A stretch of 64,000 nt of DNA. Source: Miscanthus floridulus (taxonomy: Eukaryota > Streptophyta > Magnoliopsida > Poales > Poaceae). Numbering within the stretch: position 1 is the stretch's first letter; each line of letters opens with the position of its first letter. The notes beneath the pieces are model-generated. The model had not been told where the DNA came from, made no database searches, and saw only the letters and a program-made list of their open reading frames with translations. Positions 21,953 to 32,294 of the stretch are shown here, piece after piece. The DNA lies in assembly GCF_019320115.1 (NCBI RefSeq), contig NC_089584.1, positions 58,896,852 through 58,960,851 of the forward strand. The letters run 5' to 3'. The translations under genes and the position numbers were made by a program.

Positions 21953-21960
21953 CTTTTATA
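21953..21960 (-). promoter_or_regulatory. TATA box next to a CACTA subterminal array
   Basis: On the minus strand, CTACTATAAAAGTGGCG lies between the subterminal repeats (right) and a Pro-rich open stretch (21930-21711, left). The layout, subterminal repeats then TATA then transcript, is that of a CACTA 5' end. It suggests a transcript running left towards the Cauli_VI and Transposase_24 frames. Confidence 0.45.
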
Positions 21961-22120
21961 GTAGTAGCTCATCACTGCCGGTTCTGCTTGTAAACCGATA
22001 GTGATGGGGCACATCAGTGTCGGGTCACTATCCAAACCGGCAGTGATGTGCTGTAGCAGTTATATGTTAAGTTAGGTGTTAAGTAGGATAAGTTTCCGTT
22101 TTCTTTCGAACTCCTTCTAC

Positions 22121-22184
22121 TGGCGCAACGGTTAAGACCCCTCAACTTAGCCCTTGAGACCCGTGTTCGAGTCCTAGGCGGTCC
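22121..22184 (+). repeat. tRNA-like unit 1
   Basis: TGGCGCAACGGTTAAG resembles a tRNA A-box and GTGTTCGAGTCC a B-box, about 30 bases apart. It cannot fold as a full tRNA (no acceptor stem is seen) and is treated as a tRNA-derived repeat. Confidence 0.5.
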
Positions 22185-22374
22185 AAATTTTTTTGTTCTA
22201 TTTTATAAATTATTAATTTATTTCAGGAAATAGCTCATCAGTGCCGGTTTTGCTTGTAAACCGACAGTGATAGGGTACATCACTGTCGGATCACTCCCCA
22301 AACCGGCAGTGATGTTGTATAGCAGTTAGTTGTTAAGTAGGATAAATTTCCGTTTTCTTTTGAACTCCTCCTAA

Positions 22375-22438
22375 TGGCGCAACGGTTAAGACCCCTCAAC
22401 TTAGCCCCCAAGACCCGTGTTCGAGTCCCAGGTGGTCC
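22375..22438 (+). repeat. tRNA-like unit 2
   Basis: Same 64-base block as unit 1 with a few substitutions; A-box-like and B-box-like motifs (GTGTTCGAGTCC) are kept. Confidence 0.5.
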
Positions 22439-22719
22439 AAATTTTTTGTTCTATTTTATAAATTATTAATTTATTTTAGAAAATAACTCATCACTGCCGG
22501 TTTCGAGTCTCAGGCGGCCCAAATTTTTTTGTTCTATTTTATAAATTATTAATTTATTTTGGGAAATAACTCATCACTGTCGGTTTTGCTTGTAAACTGA
22601 CAGTGATGGGGTACATCACTACCGGGTCACTCCCCAAACCGGCTGTGATGTTGTGTAGCAGTTAGGTGTTAAGTTAGGTGTTAAGTAGGATAAGTTTCCA
22701 TTTTTTTAACTCCTCCTAA

Positions 22720-22783
22720 TGGCGCAATGGTTAAGACCCCTCAACTTAGCCCCTGAGACCCGTGTTCGAGTCCCAGATGGTCC
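22720..22783 (+). repeat. tRNA-like unit 3
   Basis: Same block; the A-box-like part reads TGGCGCAATGGTTAAG, closer to a true tRNA A-box. The B-box-like motif is intact. Confidence 0.5.
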
Positions 22784-22985
22784 AAATTTTTTTGTTCTAT
22801 TTTATAAATTATTAATTTATTTCAGGAAATAGCTCATCACTACCGATTTTGCTTGCAAACCGACAGTGATGGGGTACATCACTGTCGGGTCATTCCCCAA
22901 ACCGACAGTGATGTTGTGTAGCAGTTAGGTGTTAACTTAGGTGTTAAGTAGGATAAGTTTTTGTTTTCTATCAAACTCCTCCTAC

Positions 22986-23049
22986 TGGCAGAACGGTTAA
23001 GACCCCTCAACTTATCCATCAAGACCCGTGTTCGAGTCCCATGTAGCCC
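22986..23049 (+). repeat. tRNA-like unit 4
   Basis: Same block; the A-box-like part is TGGCAGAACGGTTAAG and the B-box-like motif is intact. The middle of the unit is the most diverged. Confidence 0.5.
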
Positions 23050-23259
23050 AAATTTTTTTGTTCTATTTTATAAATTATTAATTTATTTTGGGAAATAGCT
23101 CATCACTATGGGTTTTCAAAGATAAACCGACAGTGATAACCAGTATCACCGTCGGTTTATTCTCATCAATGCTGGGTTTTTAAAACCGATAATAATGTTT
23201 ATATATATATATTAAAAATTTTCTTTTATATACTGAATAAATAGAAGCATATGTATTCT

Positions 23260-24170
23260 TATGTCAAAATGGCTTGAAATTTTTTTGGCAAGCTTGTACA
23301 CCCAAATTAAGGCCCCATATAGGATCTTAGGTTTTTCTGATCAGTTTTTTTATTTATTATATTTTTCTGTGTGTTGAACAAGATAAAGAGGGTGAATTTT
23401 ATCTTGGACCCAAAAGATTTTTTCATCCACCTCCACAAGATTCTTAACCCTAGGGCACATTAGAGACTGTGTAAAAGTTTGGCACCATTTCAGATCTTTT
23501 TGTGGGTAGACTCAGTTCAACCTATAATTAATCGGCGTCGTCGCGCGGAAATTCAATTAAACCTTAGAAAGTAGCAAACCATCTCCGAAAAATCCCAAAC
23601 TTGGTGTTTCCTTCACACGTGGCACGTGCAAGCCTAAGAAAAAGTTTGAGATGAATACGACACCAGAATGCCTATGAACCACAGAAACCTTGATAACCTA
23701 TGTCTATAGTCATGGTTCGATGAAAGGACACGTGTATCTTTGTGAAGCATGTATACTCCGCCTATGTTGAAATGGCTTAAATTTTTTTTTGACAAGCATG
23801 TACACCCAAATTAAGACCCCACACAGGATTTGAGGTTTTTTTACCTTTTTTTTATTTATTATATTTTTCTCTGTGCCGAATGAGACAAACGAGGGTGAAT
23901 TTCATCTTGGACCCAATAGATTTTTCATCCACCTCCATAAAATTCTTATCCCTAGAGCACATTAGAGCCTGTGTAAAAGTTTAGCATCATTTCGGATCTT
24001 TTCGTGGGTAGACTTAGTTCAACCTATAATTAAACGGTGTCGTCGCGTGAAAATTCAATTAAACCTCAGAAAGTAGCAAACCATCTCCGAAAAATCCCAA
24101 ACTTGGTGTTTCCTTCACACGTGGCACGTGCAAGCTTGAGAATAATTTTGAGACCAATACGACACCAGCA
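23260..24170. repeat. ~410-bp direct duplication, period 503
   Basis: Two copies (about 23260-23668 and 23763-24170) share long stretches such as CATCTCCGAAAAATCCCAAA and TTCCTTCACACGTGGCACGT. The copies are separated by ~95 unrelated bases. Each contains overlapping G-box-like ACGTG motifs (CACGTGGCACGTGC). No coding frame is seen. Confidence 0.85.
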
Positions 24171-24300
24171 TCTATATTTCTAGTTGCCTAACAAATATTA
24201 CATGAATTACATGCATGACAATAATTAAACACACAAAGCCGTAGATATTAAAATTAGAACCCAATTAAACTACGACCTTGAAAACCTAGCTAAATAAACA

Positions 24301-25295
24301 TTAATTACTATCAGAATCATTGTCGGGTTCGATCAGGCCACGCAAACTAACATGCCTCTATAGCCATATATGGTAATTAATGTCATGGATTATGTATCCA
24401 CTTGTATCGATGAAGTCCAATGCCCATATGAGTGCACTCTCTCGTGCCTCATAATACCAAAAGAATGGTCAGCCATAGATGTAACCTACTGAATGACCAC
24501 TGCCCCTGTTAGTAATCCTTGTGCAGTACCGGCGTCCTTCTATAGTGAGCTGGCCAAGATTTTCATTGTAGAAGTCCAATCATACCCGTGTTGCTCTGTA
24601 GCTTGGTCTAGAACGGTCTACAAGCCACATGCAGCATAGGTAAGGTCCTGGAGCGCAATCTGCATGCAGAGAAAAAGAAAAAAAATTAGAGAATATTATA
24701 ATAATAATAAACAACAAATAACCACGACTCAGGTATAAATGACCCTTTTACCACATTCGCATGGTTGTAGCTCACAAACCATTCGCTTGCTTGCAGGACG
24801 AGATATCACCAGCATTCAAAGCAAGTGCCTTGAAGTACGAGAAATCAGGCACATCATAGCAAATACATCGAAGTGCCTCTAAAAAGATGTGCACGATACT
24901 TAATTGGGCGCTTATCACGTCCGGGCTCTGTATTCCTGTCCCGAGGATATGGTTCTGATGATTTGAACCCCTCATAGGGCTAAAAAAACTGAGTTCACAC
25001 GTCCATAGCTGACCACTTGCATTAGATGTTGTGTTCTCGATGATGTTTGAGATAAAGAACCAGCTAAATGCTATTCATAGCCAATCTATAGGGGATATAG
25101 TCTGCGACATATATGCATGTAACAATGATATTAAACTAATTACACTTATTTATTAGCATAAAAAAATAAAAGATGTTGGAAAATATTTCATACAATAGCT
25201 AGAACAGGGAACCGTGGAATGACCACATTAGGAGCGAATGGCTCATCGCTAGGGTGAAAACCTAGTTCTTGTGGTAGGGGAGGTCCGTTGTTCAT
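24301..25295 (-). pseudogene. Unrecognised three-exon CACTA-internal gene
   Basis: Three open segments on the minus strand, joined by plausible GT-AG sites. Exon A is 25295-25196 (MNNGPPLPQELGFHPSDEPF; an acceptor CGATCAG lies just upstream at 25306). Exon B is about 25101-24772 (SPMRGSNHQNHILGTG, CYDVPDFSYFKALALNAGD; one TGA). Exon C is about 24659-24301 (ENLGQLTIEGRRYCTRITNR, ARESALIWALDFIDTSGYII, HDINYHIW, ending DNDSDSN and TAA; three internal stops). I do not recognise the family. Its position between subterminal repeats suggests transposon cargo or an accessory protein. The exon order and the conserved-looking Trp/Tyr-rich end argue that it was once a real gene. Confidence 0.45.
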
Positions 25296-25629
25296 ACCAC
25301 CTGATCGATAAAATACAAAAAAAAATATGAACATAAAATATATGCACAAAAAATTCTTCCAAGTAAAATATGGCAAAATAATTAAATATAGATCGAATGC
25401 AAGGAATAAGAATATATATAAATGTAGAAACATGAATATAAATATAGATCAAATGAATATAGATAGAATATTGGAGAAGACAACATATCAATACCATTGA
25501 AAAATACAGGAACCATGACCAAATCACGTAGAGAGAGTAGATGTCTTGAGAAGTGAGAGTGAAACGTGAGAAATAAGACTGAGAGAGTTCATGGGTGGGT
25601 GGGATAGATGTATGTGGCTGGCAGTTTGT

Positions 25630-25637
25630 TTTATATA
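25630..25637 (-). promoter_or_regulatory. TATA box upstream of the three-exon CACTA gene
   Basis: On the minus strand, CCCCCTATATAAAACAAAC lies about 335 bases upstream of the ATG at 25295, with a CT-rich leader and a probable 5' UTR intron ending at 25306. A subterminal-type motif (ATCACTGCCGGTTTG) lies just upstream. Confidence 0.5.
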
Positions 25638-25647
25638 GGGGGCATGG

Positions 25648-26003
25648 ATATCACTGCCGGTTTGTTGTGAGAGAAAAACATTATATCGTGGCTGATAAGG
25701 CCTAGCTAAAACCAACATGCATGGATAGGCTAGCTCCTGGCCAAGAGCCATTTTATAGGGGCTAGCAGTCGTGGTACATTTTTATTTTTGAACTAAAGTT
25801 GTCAGGGTAGGTGAGAGCATTGTTCCAACTATTGTGGTCATGGGAGCACTGTTGATATGTGAGGAGCATCTACATATCACTATCGATTTTAGTTTAAAAA
25901 CCGACAGTGAATTGGTCCTTATGTGTCGGTTTGAGCAACCGACTGTGATAGAAGCTATCACTGCCGGTTTTAATACCAAAACCGACAGTGAAGGGCCCTG
26001 CCG
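25648..26003. repeat. CACTA subterminal repeats, second cluster
   Basis: Contains ATCACTGCCGGTTTG (about 25648) and a denser group at 25875-25995: TATCACTATCGATTTTAG, AAAAACCGACAGTGAAT, GTGTCGGTTTGAGCAACCG, TATCACTGCCGGTTTTAAT and CCAAAACCGACAGTGAAG. Its motifs match the arrays at 21963-23195 and 30476-30787. Confidence 0.7.
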
Positions 26004-26035
26004 CCATCTTTTAGTAAAAAAATATAAAAAAGTTT

Positions 26036-26104
26036 GGCCCACCTGAGATTCGAGCGTGGGTCACGGGGTCAAGAGTGCACGGCCTTAACCGTTGAGTTAG
26101 GATA
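26036..26104 (-). repeat. tRNA-like unit 5 (inverted)
   Basis: On the minus strand, CTAACTCAACGGTTAAGG resembles an A-box and ACGCTCGAATCTC a B-box. It resembles units 1-4 in plan but is reversed relative to them. Confidence 0.5.
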
Positions 26105-26190
26105 GAGAGTTCGGTTAGAATGGTTTTATTTTTTTCTTTTATCCCATCGTTATGCACTACTAAATAATAAATGCAAAATCAAAAAAGTTT

Positions 26191-26259
26191 GGCCCACCTG
26201 AGATTCGAGCGCGGGTCTCAGAGTATAGAGTGCGCAGCCTTAACCGTTGAGCTAGGATA
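26191..26259 (-). repeat. tRNA-like unit 6 (inverted)
   Basis: On the minus strand, CTAGCTCAACGGTTAAGG and GCGCTCGAATCTC give A- and B-box-like motifs. It is a tandem partner of unit 5 about 155 bases away. The sequence between them includes ATGCACTACTAAATAATAAA. Confidence 0.5.
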
Positions 26260-26585
26260 GGGAATTCGGTTAGTTTACTTTTCTTTATTTATTTATTAAT
26301 AGAAATAATGCAGTTAGTTTATATTCTAAAATAACAAAAAAATTTATGTCTTGATTATTTAATTCTATGATAATTAATTAATGGTCTATAATTATCAAAT
26401 AATAGTGTTTGTGAACATCATCTTAATATTTGATTATATAGTTAATAATTAAATTATAGAGATGCGCACAAAATATAAATTAAATATTCAGTGCAAATTA
26501 CTGATACAACGTCTGCATAATGATTACATAGTTAACAATAATCTAACTATCTTTAGGTGCATCAACAATGAGGGCCTCATTGTGA

Positions 26586-29500
26586 TCAATTCATACGTAC
26601 GCAGGTTCGTCACCCTCTTGAAGGATAGGTAGGGGTACGTTCATCCCGAATAGATGCATTTTCTGATAGCCCTTGTAGTCTTCTTCGTCCGTCACCCCAT
26701 CGACACCGACAATCTTTCTTTTCCCTTCTAGGACTACTTTTAGTCTTCCTTTTGTCTTGTTGTCCCTTGCATAGAAGACTTGCATAACATCTCTTGTAGG
26801 GATGAAGGGGTCGTCTCTGTATGCGGTCTTAGTGAGATCAATGGTAGTGAACCCTTCGCTGACAGTGTTGATTTCCTCGAACCGGACCCACTAGCAGCGA
26901 AAAAGAGCTGCCTTCAATGGACCGTAGGCTAGCTCCCATATCTCCTCTATGAAACCATAGTATGTCTCCTGCACGTTGTTGTTTTCATCGTGAGCATCAA
27001 AATGAACACCACAATTTTGGTATGTACTCTTTCCATCTTTATTTTTTGTGTAAAATGTGAATTCATTGATCTCATACCCTTGGTACTTAAGATATGTAAT
27101 CAAAGGTCCCTTGGCTAGGGCATCTAGTTGATTACCCAACTTTATTCCAAGCAAAAGACGTTGCAACCAGCTGATATATTCCTTCTTATGTTTTTTATCT
27201 AGCCAAGCCTGTGACCTGCTCGGATACAGAGTTTGCAGCAATTGCCTATGCTCGTCAATGTATGGCATCACACCCTCAGCTTGCTAGAGAACAACGAACT
27301 ATGTCTGTCTAAAATAAACAGGGTTGTTTAGTGTAACAGATTTCTCCCCGATCGTTTCTTTTCCACGTAGTCTTCTCTCGTGACGAGATTCTAGAACTCC
27401 GACCCTTTTGATGTCCAAATAATATGTGTAGAACTCAATGACCTCCTCCATTGACCATCCTTCAACCATGCCCCCTTTTGGTCTGAATCTGTTCCTAATA
27501 TACCTCCTAAAAACTTTCATCAATCTTTTGAAAGGGAACATCTGATGCAGGTACATTGGGCCAATAGCTCTAATTTGGTCAACAAGATGAATGAGCAGAT
27601 GCAATGAGATATCAAAGTAAGTTGGCGGGAAATGCATCTCAAGCCTAACGAGAGTTTCGGCTATGTCCTACTACAGCTGCTCTAGCGTGGACACATCAAT
27701 GACCTTTTTTGAGATCGCGTTGAAGAACGAGCAAAGCTTTATGATTGGGGGCATGGACCTTTGAGGGGAGGATACCACATAGGACAATAGGGAGCAGCTG
27801 AGTCATAATGACATGATAGTCATGGGGCTTCATAGGGCCATAGTTGAGTTTGAGTTCTCTCATGTTCACTAGCCTCTTCGGGTTCGTATAGTAGCCCGTC
27901 GGGACTTTGAGTTCATTGAAGAAAGAAAAAAGCGCATGCTTTTCTTCCTTCTTCAATATCCATGACGCAATCGGAAGTTCAAACTGGCCATTCTCTAGCT
28001 TCATGGGATGCAGCTCCTTCCTGATTCACAAGTGTTGCATATCTAGGCGTGTGGCTAGTAAATCCTTCGATGTCCCCCTGGTGTCCATCAATGTGTTAAG
28101 AGTGTTAGCGCACACGTTTTTAGTGATGTGCATGAGATCAAGACAGTGGCGTACACTCAGAAGTGGCCAGTAAGGTAGTTTCCACAAAACCGATTTTTTC
28201 TTCCAAACACTCCCATCAGGTGCTGCTACTGCATTGTCCCCCTTCCCAAGGACAACCTCCAGTTTGTTGAGTTCTCGAAGTATCGCAGGCCCGTCTCAAT
28301 ATTTTGGAGCTAAGCGTTTCTTAATAGTACCATTAAAATCTTTTATGTTCCTGTGGTAAGGGTGATCCTTAGGTAGAAACCTATGGTGGCCCATATAAAC
28401 TATCTTTGAGTTATTTAGTAGATTTACCGCATCGGTGTCATTCAAGCACTCGACACATCCAGTATAGCCTTTTGTCTTCTCTCCGAACAACGAACCTCGA
28501 CCAGGTAGGTCGATGATTGTAGCGATAAGTACTCCCTTGATCATGACATATTCCATTTTGTACTTGTCCCAAACATCTGGCACACCCTTTTCAAACATCT
28601 CCACTAGTTCATCGATCACTGGTTCCAGAAACATATCGATGTCCATTCCCAGGTTGTCTTGGCCTTGGATCAGTAGTGGCATCTGGATGTACGATCGTTT
28701 CATACAGACTCAAGGTGGAAGGTTGTATATACAGAGCATCACTAGCCAGGTGCTATGATTGCTTCTAACCTGGTCGAAAGGATTCATCCCGTCTATGCTC
28801 AAAGCAAACCAAAGGTGCCTTACCTCTCTACCGATGTCCTTATAGAACATAGTATTGACAGTCCTCCAGTCATGCCCATCGGTGGGGTGCCTCATCATTG
28901 TATCTTTCTTACGCTCTTCACCATGCCAGCGCAACAGCTTGGCTGACTTTGCACATGCAAACAGCCTGTGCACCCGGGGACCTATAGGAAATACCAAACG
29001 ACCTTTACGGGACCTCCTCTGGTCTTAGTACCCTCATCTGACTGACCCTTCCTTGTACCGTGGAGCTCCACACTTGGGGCACTTGTCCAAGTCTTTGTAT
29101 TTTTCTCTATGGTACAATATGCAATCATTGGAACACGTGTTGATTTTATCAACCTCGAGGCCGATGGGGCAGATCATTTGCTTGGCCAAGTATGTCTTTT
29201 CTAGCAACTCATTTTTTTCTAGGAGCATTTTCCTTATTATACCTAATAACTGATCAAAACCTTTATCGCTCAATCCGTTTGTCGATTTGAACTCTAACAG
29301 CATGATGTCGGCTTCCAGTTTGCTCATTGAACAATCCCTATACAATGGTGTTTTGCCATCTTGTCTTATTTTCTTTAGCTTTCTCAGTTGTCTTTCACTA
29401 AGACAGCCGGTCTCTATATTACGTAGTAGCTGAGAAATGCTATCGTTATCCTCGGTGTCATCAGCTAGCGTGTTCCTAAACACATTATTAACTGTGGGCA

Positions 29501-29830
29501 TAGGTTCCGTGTTGACACCGGGTTCCTCGTCACCATCGTGGATGGCTACATCAGGCATGTCCACATCATCATCGTTTTCCTGCAGAACATTCACACTAAC
29601 CTCGCCATGTATAGTCCATATCGTATAGTTTGGCATGAATCCTCTGGTAATCAAGTGCGATCGTATAGACTCAATTTGGCGAAAGTTCCTTTGATTCTTG
29701 CAATCTTTGCATGGGCAGAAGACAGGGTTCCCATTCCTAGCACAGGACTTTGGCATCGGTGATAAACTTGGCTGACGCCATGCATGTACCGCTTGTCCAT
29801 TCGGGACAGATACATCCACTCTCGATCCAT
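26586..29830 (-). pseudogene. CACTA TNP2-type DDE transposase, interrupted
   Basis: The transposase that cuts CACTA element ends. The coding start is an ATG at 29830, just after an acceptor (TTGTGCAG); it opens MDREWMYLSRMDKRYMHG and then changes frame. A transposase-associated zinc-binding block follows (NPVFCPCKDCKNQRNF, IRSHLITRGFMPNYTIW), then TNP2 proper (PLYRDCSMSKLEADIMLLEF, CSNDCILYHREKYKD, CPKCGAPRY). The catalytic-core signatures are ALSIDGMNPF, GMDIDMFLEPVIDEL and KTKGYTGCVECL. The C-terminal DUF4218-like (HFPPTYFDISLHLLIHLVDQ) and DUF4216-like (27271-26586) parts follow, ending in a TGA at 26586-26588. Stops at 29034, about 29025, about 28707 and others, plus frame changes, break it. 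Confidence 0.87.
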
Positions 29831-30301
29831 CTCTGCACAAAAAAATACTGAGACAGTAATTACAAAGAATTAATAAGAAATCGAGCTTCATGAACAACAA
29901 TTGTAGCTCGAAAGTACCATTTTTAGAAAACTATTATTGTACACTAATTATTGAAAAATTGAAATTGGTAGCCCCTAGCCCTATAAATTGAAAATCGTAG
30001 TAAAAAACAATTATTGCACAATATTGAAGAACAACTATTCTACTCTACTTCTAAGAACTAATTATAGCATCACATACTAACAATGATGATCTTGACCACC
30101 ATGGAATAATTAGCCACGAATTTAAATGTGTTCATAGACACCAACCAGTTTGGATGATAGATTCACCACTATTTTTGAGCCTTGCACAAATGTCCAATTA
30201 GAAAAGTGGTCTCTAGAATGGAGAAAGAACTAGAATGAGAATCAAGCAATGTAGCCATCAAAACGAAGCTAATTAAATAACTAAATCAAAGGAGTGGATG
30301 T

Positions 30302-30460
30302 TTGTTACTAACCTTAAAGAAAAAAGATCAAGCCATTCTTCAAAATCCAATCGCTAGCTTCATGGTGAAGAGCAGCCGCAACAATGGAGGGAAGGGCACA
30401 AACGCGTGTCTCTGTTCTCGGGATGAAAGAGAGGAGGAAGAAGAGGACGGCTGCAGCCTT
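30302..30460 (-). other. Probable 5' untranslated exon of the TNP2 gene
   Basis: On the minus strand this CT-rich stretch ends with TTTCTTTAAG followed by GTTAGTAAC at about 30310, a good splice donor. The first coding exon begins with an acceptor at about 29833. It lies between the subterminal array and the transposase, where a leader exon is expected. Confidence 0.35.
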
Positions 30461-30475
30461 TTGTGCTGTACGCTT

Positions 30476-30787
30476 ATCACTGTCGGTTCTTGGCTAGAAC
30501 CGACAATGATAAAGCCCGGCTTAAACCGGCAGTGATGAGTGGCCGCCAAAACACTACCGGTTCAAGACACAAACCGACAGTGATGTGGTGCTTCACTACC
30601 GGTTTTAACCCAACCCCAATCATTTTTTCATTTTCGAGCTCATAATCGGCAGTGAAAGAACATCACTGTTGGTTCTCACAAATCTGACAGTGATGAGACC
30701 GACAGTGATGTCCAAATCTGATCACTGTCGGTTCTCACAAATCTGACAGTGATGAGACCGACAGTGATGTCCAAATCTGACGTAGTG
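30476..30787. repeat. Right terminus of a CACTA element: subterminal repeats and terminal inverted repeat
   Basis: The sequence ends ATCTGACGTAGTG at 30787. Read inwards on the minus strand it starts CACTACGTCAGATTTGG, a CACTA-type terminus. Adjacent are paired CACTGTCGGTTCT / AGAACCGACA motifs and an exact ~61-base tandem duplication (30660-30720 and 30721-30780). The TNP2 transposase points away from this end, so this is the 5' end of an autonomous-type CACTA. The three bases after the end are TTA; the partner TTA/CACTACG end was not found in the window. Confidence 0.8.
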
Positions 30788-31121
<334 letters not shown>

Positions 31122-31376
31122 CTACTATCCTGTAGCTAGCTACAGAATAACTTATTCTGTAGCCACTTTGAGTTATGATAATTACTATGTTAATTTACGA
31201 GATTATAGTAACTCCTTACTAAGTGGTTTAATATAACGTTATGGTAAATATCCCCATATGTTATAGTAACCCAACTATCGTAAATATGTATTGACATTAT
31301 AGTAAATTAGTATATAAAATTATAGTAAATGGAAGTGGCTACAGAATAACTTATTTTGTAGCCGGCTACTGAATAG
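31122..31376. mobile_element. MITE with TGTAGCnnGCTAC-type inverted ends
   Basis: The left end (CTATCCTGTAGCTAGCTAC, then AGAATAACTTATTCTGTAGC) and the right end (GGCTACAGAATAACTTAT, then TTTTGTAGCCGGCTACTGAA) are reverse complements over about 45 bases. The inside is AT-rich (TATAGTAA repeats). A second partial copy of the end sequence lies at about 31396-31432. The superfamily is uncertain; no clear TSD can be read inside the AT run. Confidence 0.65.
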
Positions 31377-31708
31377 CCTCTCCCTATATATATAACTACT
31401 ATCCTGTAGCTGGCTATAAAATAACTTATTCTGCATACACACATAGGCATCATCAGCTCCATCTCTATGTGAGGTCCCTTTCCCCTTTTCATGTGGCAAC
31501 TACATTGCCAGAGGCATGCATGCAACATATACTTGTACAATGCACGGCTCTTGGATTTATCAGCGTGCGCGTGACGTCGACGCGTCCAATTGTTTTCCAC
31601 ATGATGAATACTGGCTCTCTTACGACCCTGGACCCTGCATATATGCGTACTCCGTCCTTCCTTCCGTCCACAAATTAATATATGGAGGGTCGTTTCAAAA
31701 TTCATCTA

Positions 31709-32291
31709 CACTACACCACATGCATATTTCGATCCGACAATGAGAAATCGACGGTGATACACCTGGCCTTCCACTATCGGTTGCTCGCCCGACGATGATA
31801 CCTATTTTCACAAAACAAAAAGAAAACACTGGCACCGGCCATGCCCAGAGCCCCAGACTACCACCTGTGCGGGTGCCACTGCAGGGCCGTCCTCTGCTGC
31901 TACCCACGGCATGGCCGCTGGTTGTGATTGTGACCCACGCTGGGTCACCGAGGAGGAGAATAGAGGAGAGGAGAGGAGGGCGAGGAGCGACGGATATGGG
32001 AGAGGAGGCACACGGAGAGAGATAGAGGGGAGATAAGGCTTGTGAGAGAGTGAGAGGGAAGATAAGGACGCAGACGTGAATAGGATAGAGAGTTAAACAC
32101 CTTAATATAAATTTTCGGTCCAGGTTCCAAGATATCACTACGTACTGGTTCGTAATACAACTAGGCGGGTTTTTGAAATTCGATTGTGATTGGCTTGTTG
32201 CTTACGAACCAACAGTGATACACCCACCACTATCAGTTTAAAATTATCTTGTAGCGATGGTTCGACAGTTATTGCCCATTTTGTAGTAGTG
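31709..32291. mobile_element. Small non-autonomous CACTA element, 583 bp
   Basis: It begins CACTACACCACATGC and ends GCCCATTTTGTAGTAGTG (reverse complement CACTACTACAAAATGGGC). It is flanked by the 3-bp duplication CTA (31706-31708 and 32292-32294), the size expected for CACTA elements. Subterminal motifs such as ATCGACGGTGATA and CAACAGTGATACACC occur near both ends. It has no transposase. The central frames look like non-coding filler or a captured fragment. Confidence 0.78.
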
Positions 32292-32294
32292 CTA

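Larger units (their letters stand above)
21963..23195. repeat. CACTA subterminal repeat array with embedded tRNA-like units
   Basis: Palindromic units of the form TCACTGCCGGTTTTGCTTG / TAAACCGACAGTGATG occur about ten times, interleaved with a longer conserved block (AGCAGTTAGGTGTTAAG, AACTCCTCCTAATGGCGC, TTCTATTTTATAAATTATT). The composite period is about 245-350 bases. Such repeats bind CACTA transposition proteins. At 22499-22520 a unit is collapsed: CACTGCCGGTTTC runs straight into CGAGTCTCAGG, a deletion between two GTTTC/GTTCG sites. Confidence 0.82.

Noticed and set aside
22121..22184. True tRNA gene
   Set aside because: A/B-box-like motifs are present but no acceptor stem or anticodon arm can be drawn, and copies vary together with the repeat array.
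23260..24170. Possible CRISPR-like repeat array
   Set aside because: Only two long copies with no spacers, in plant DNA; it is a tandem duplication.
26150..26165. CACTACTAAATAATAAA as a CACTA end
   Set aside because: It lies inside the spacer between tandem tRNA-like units, with no inverted partner or TSD.
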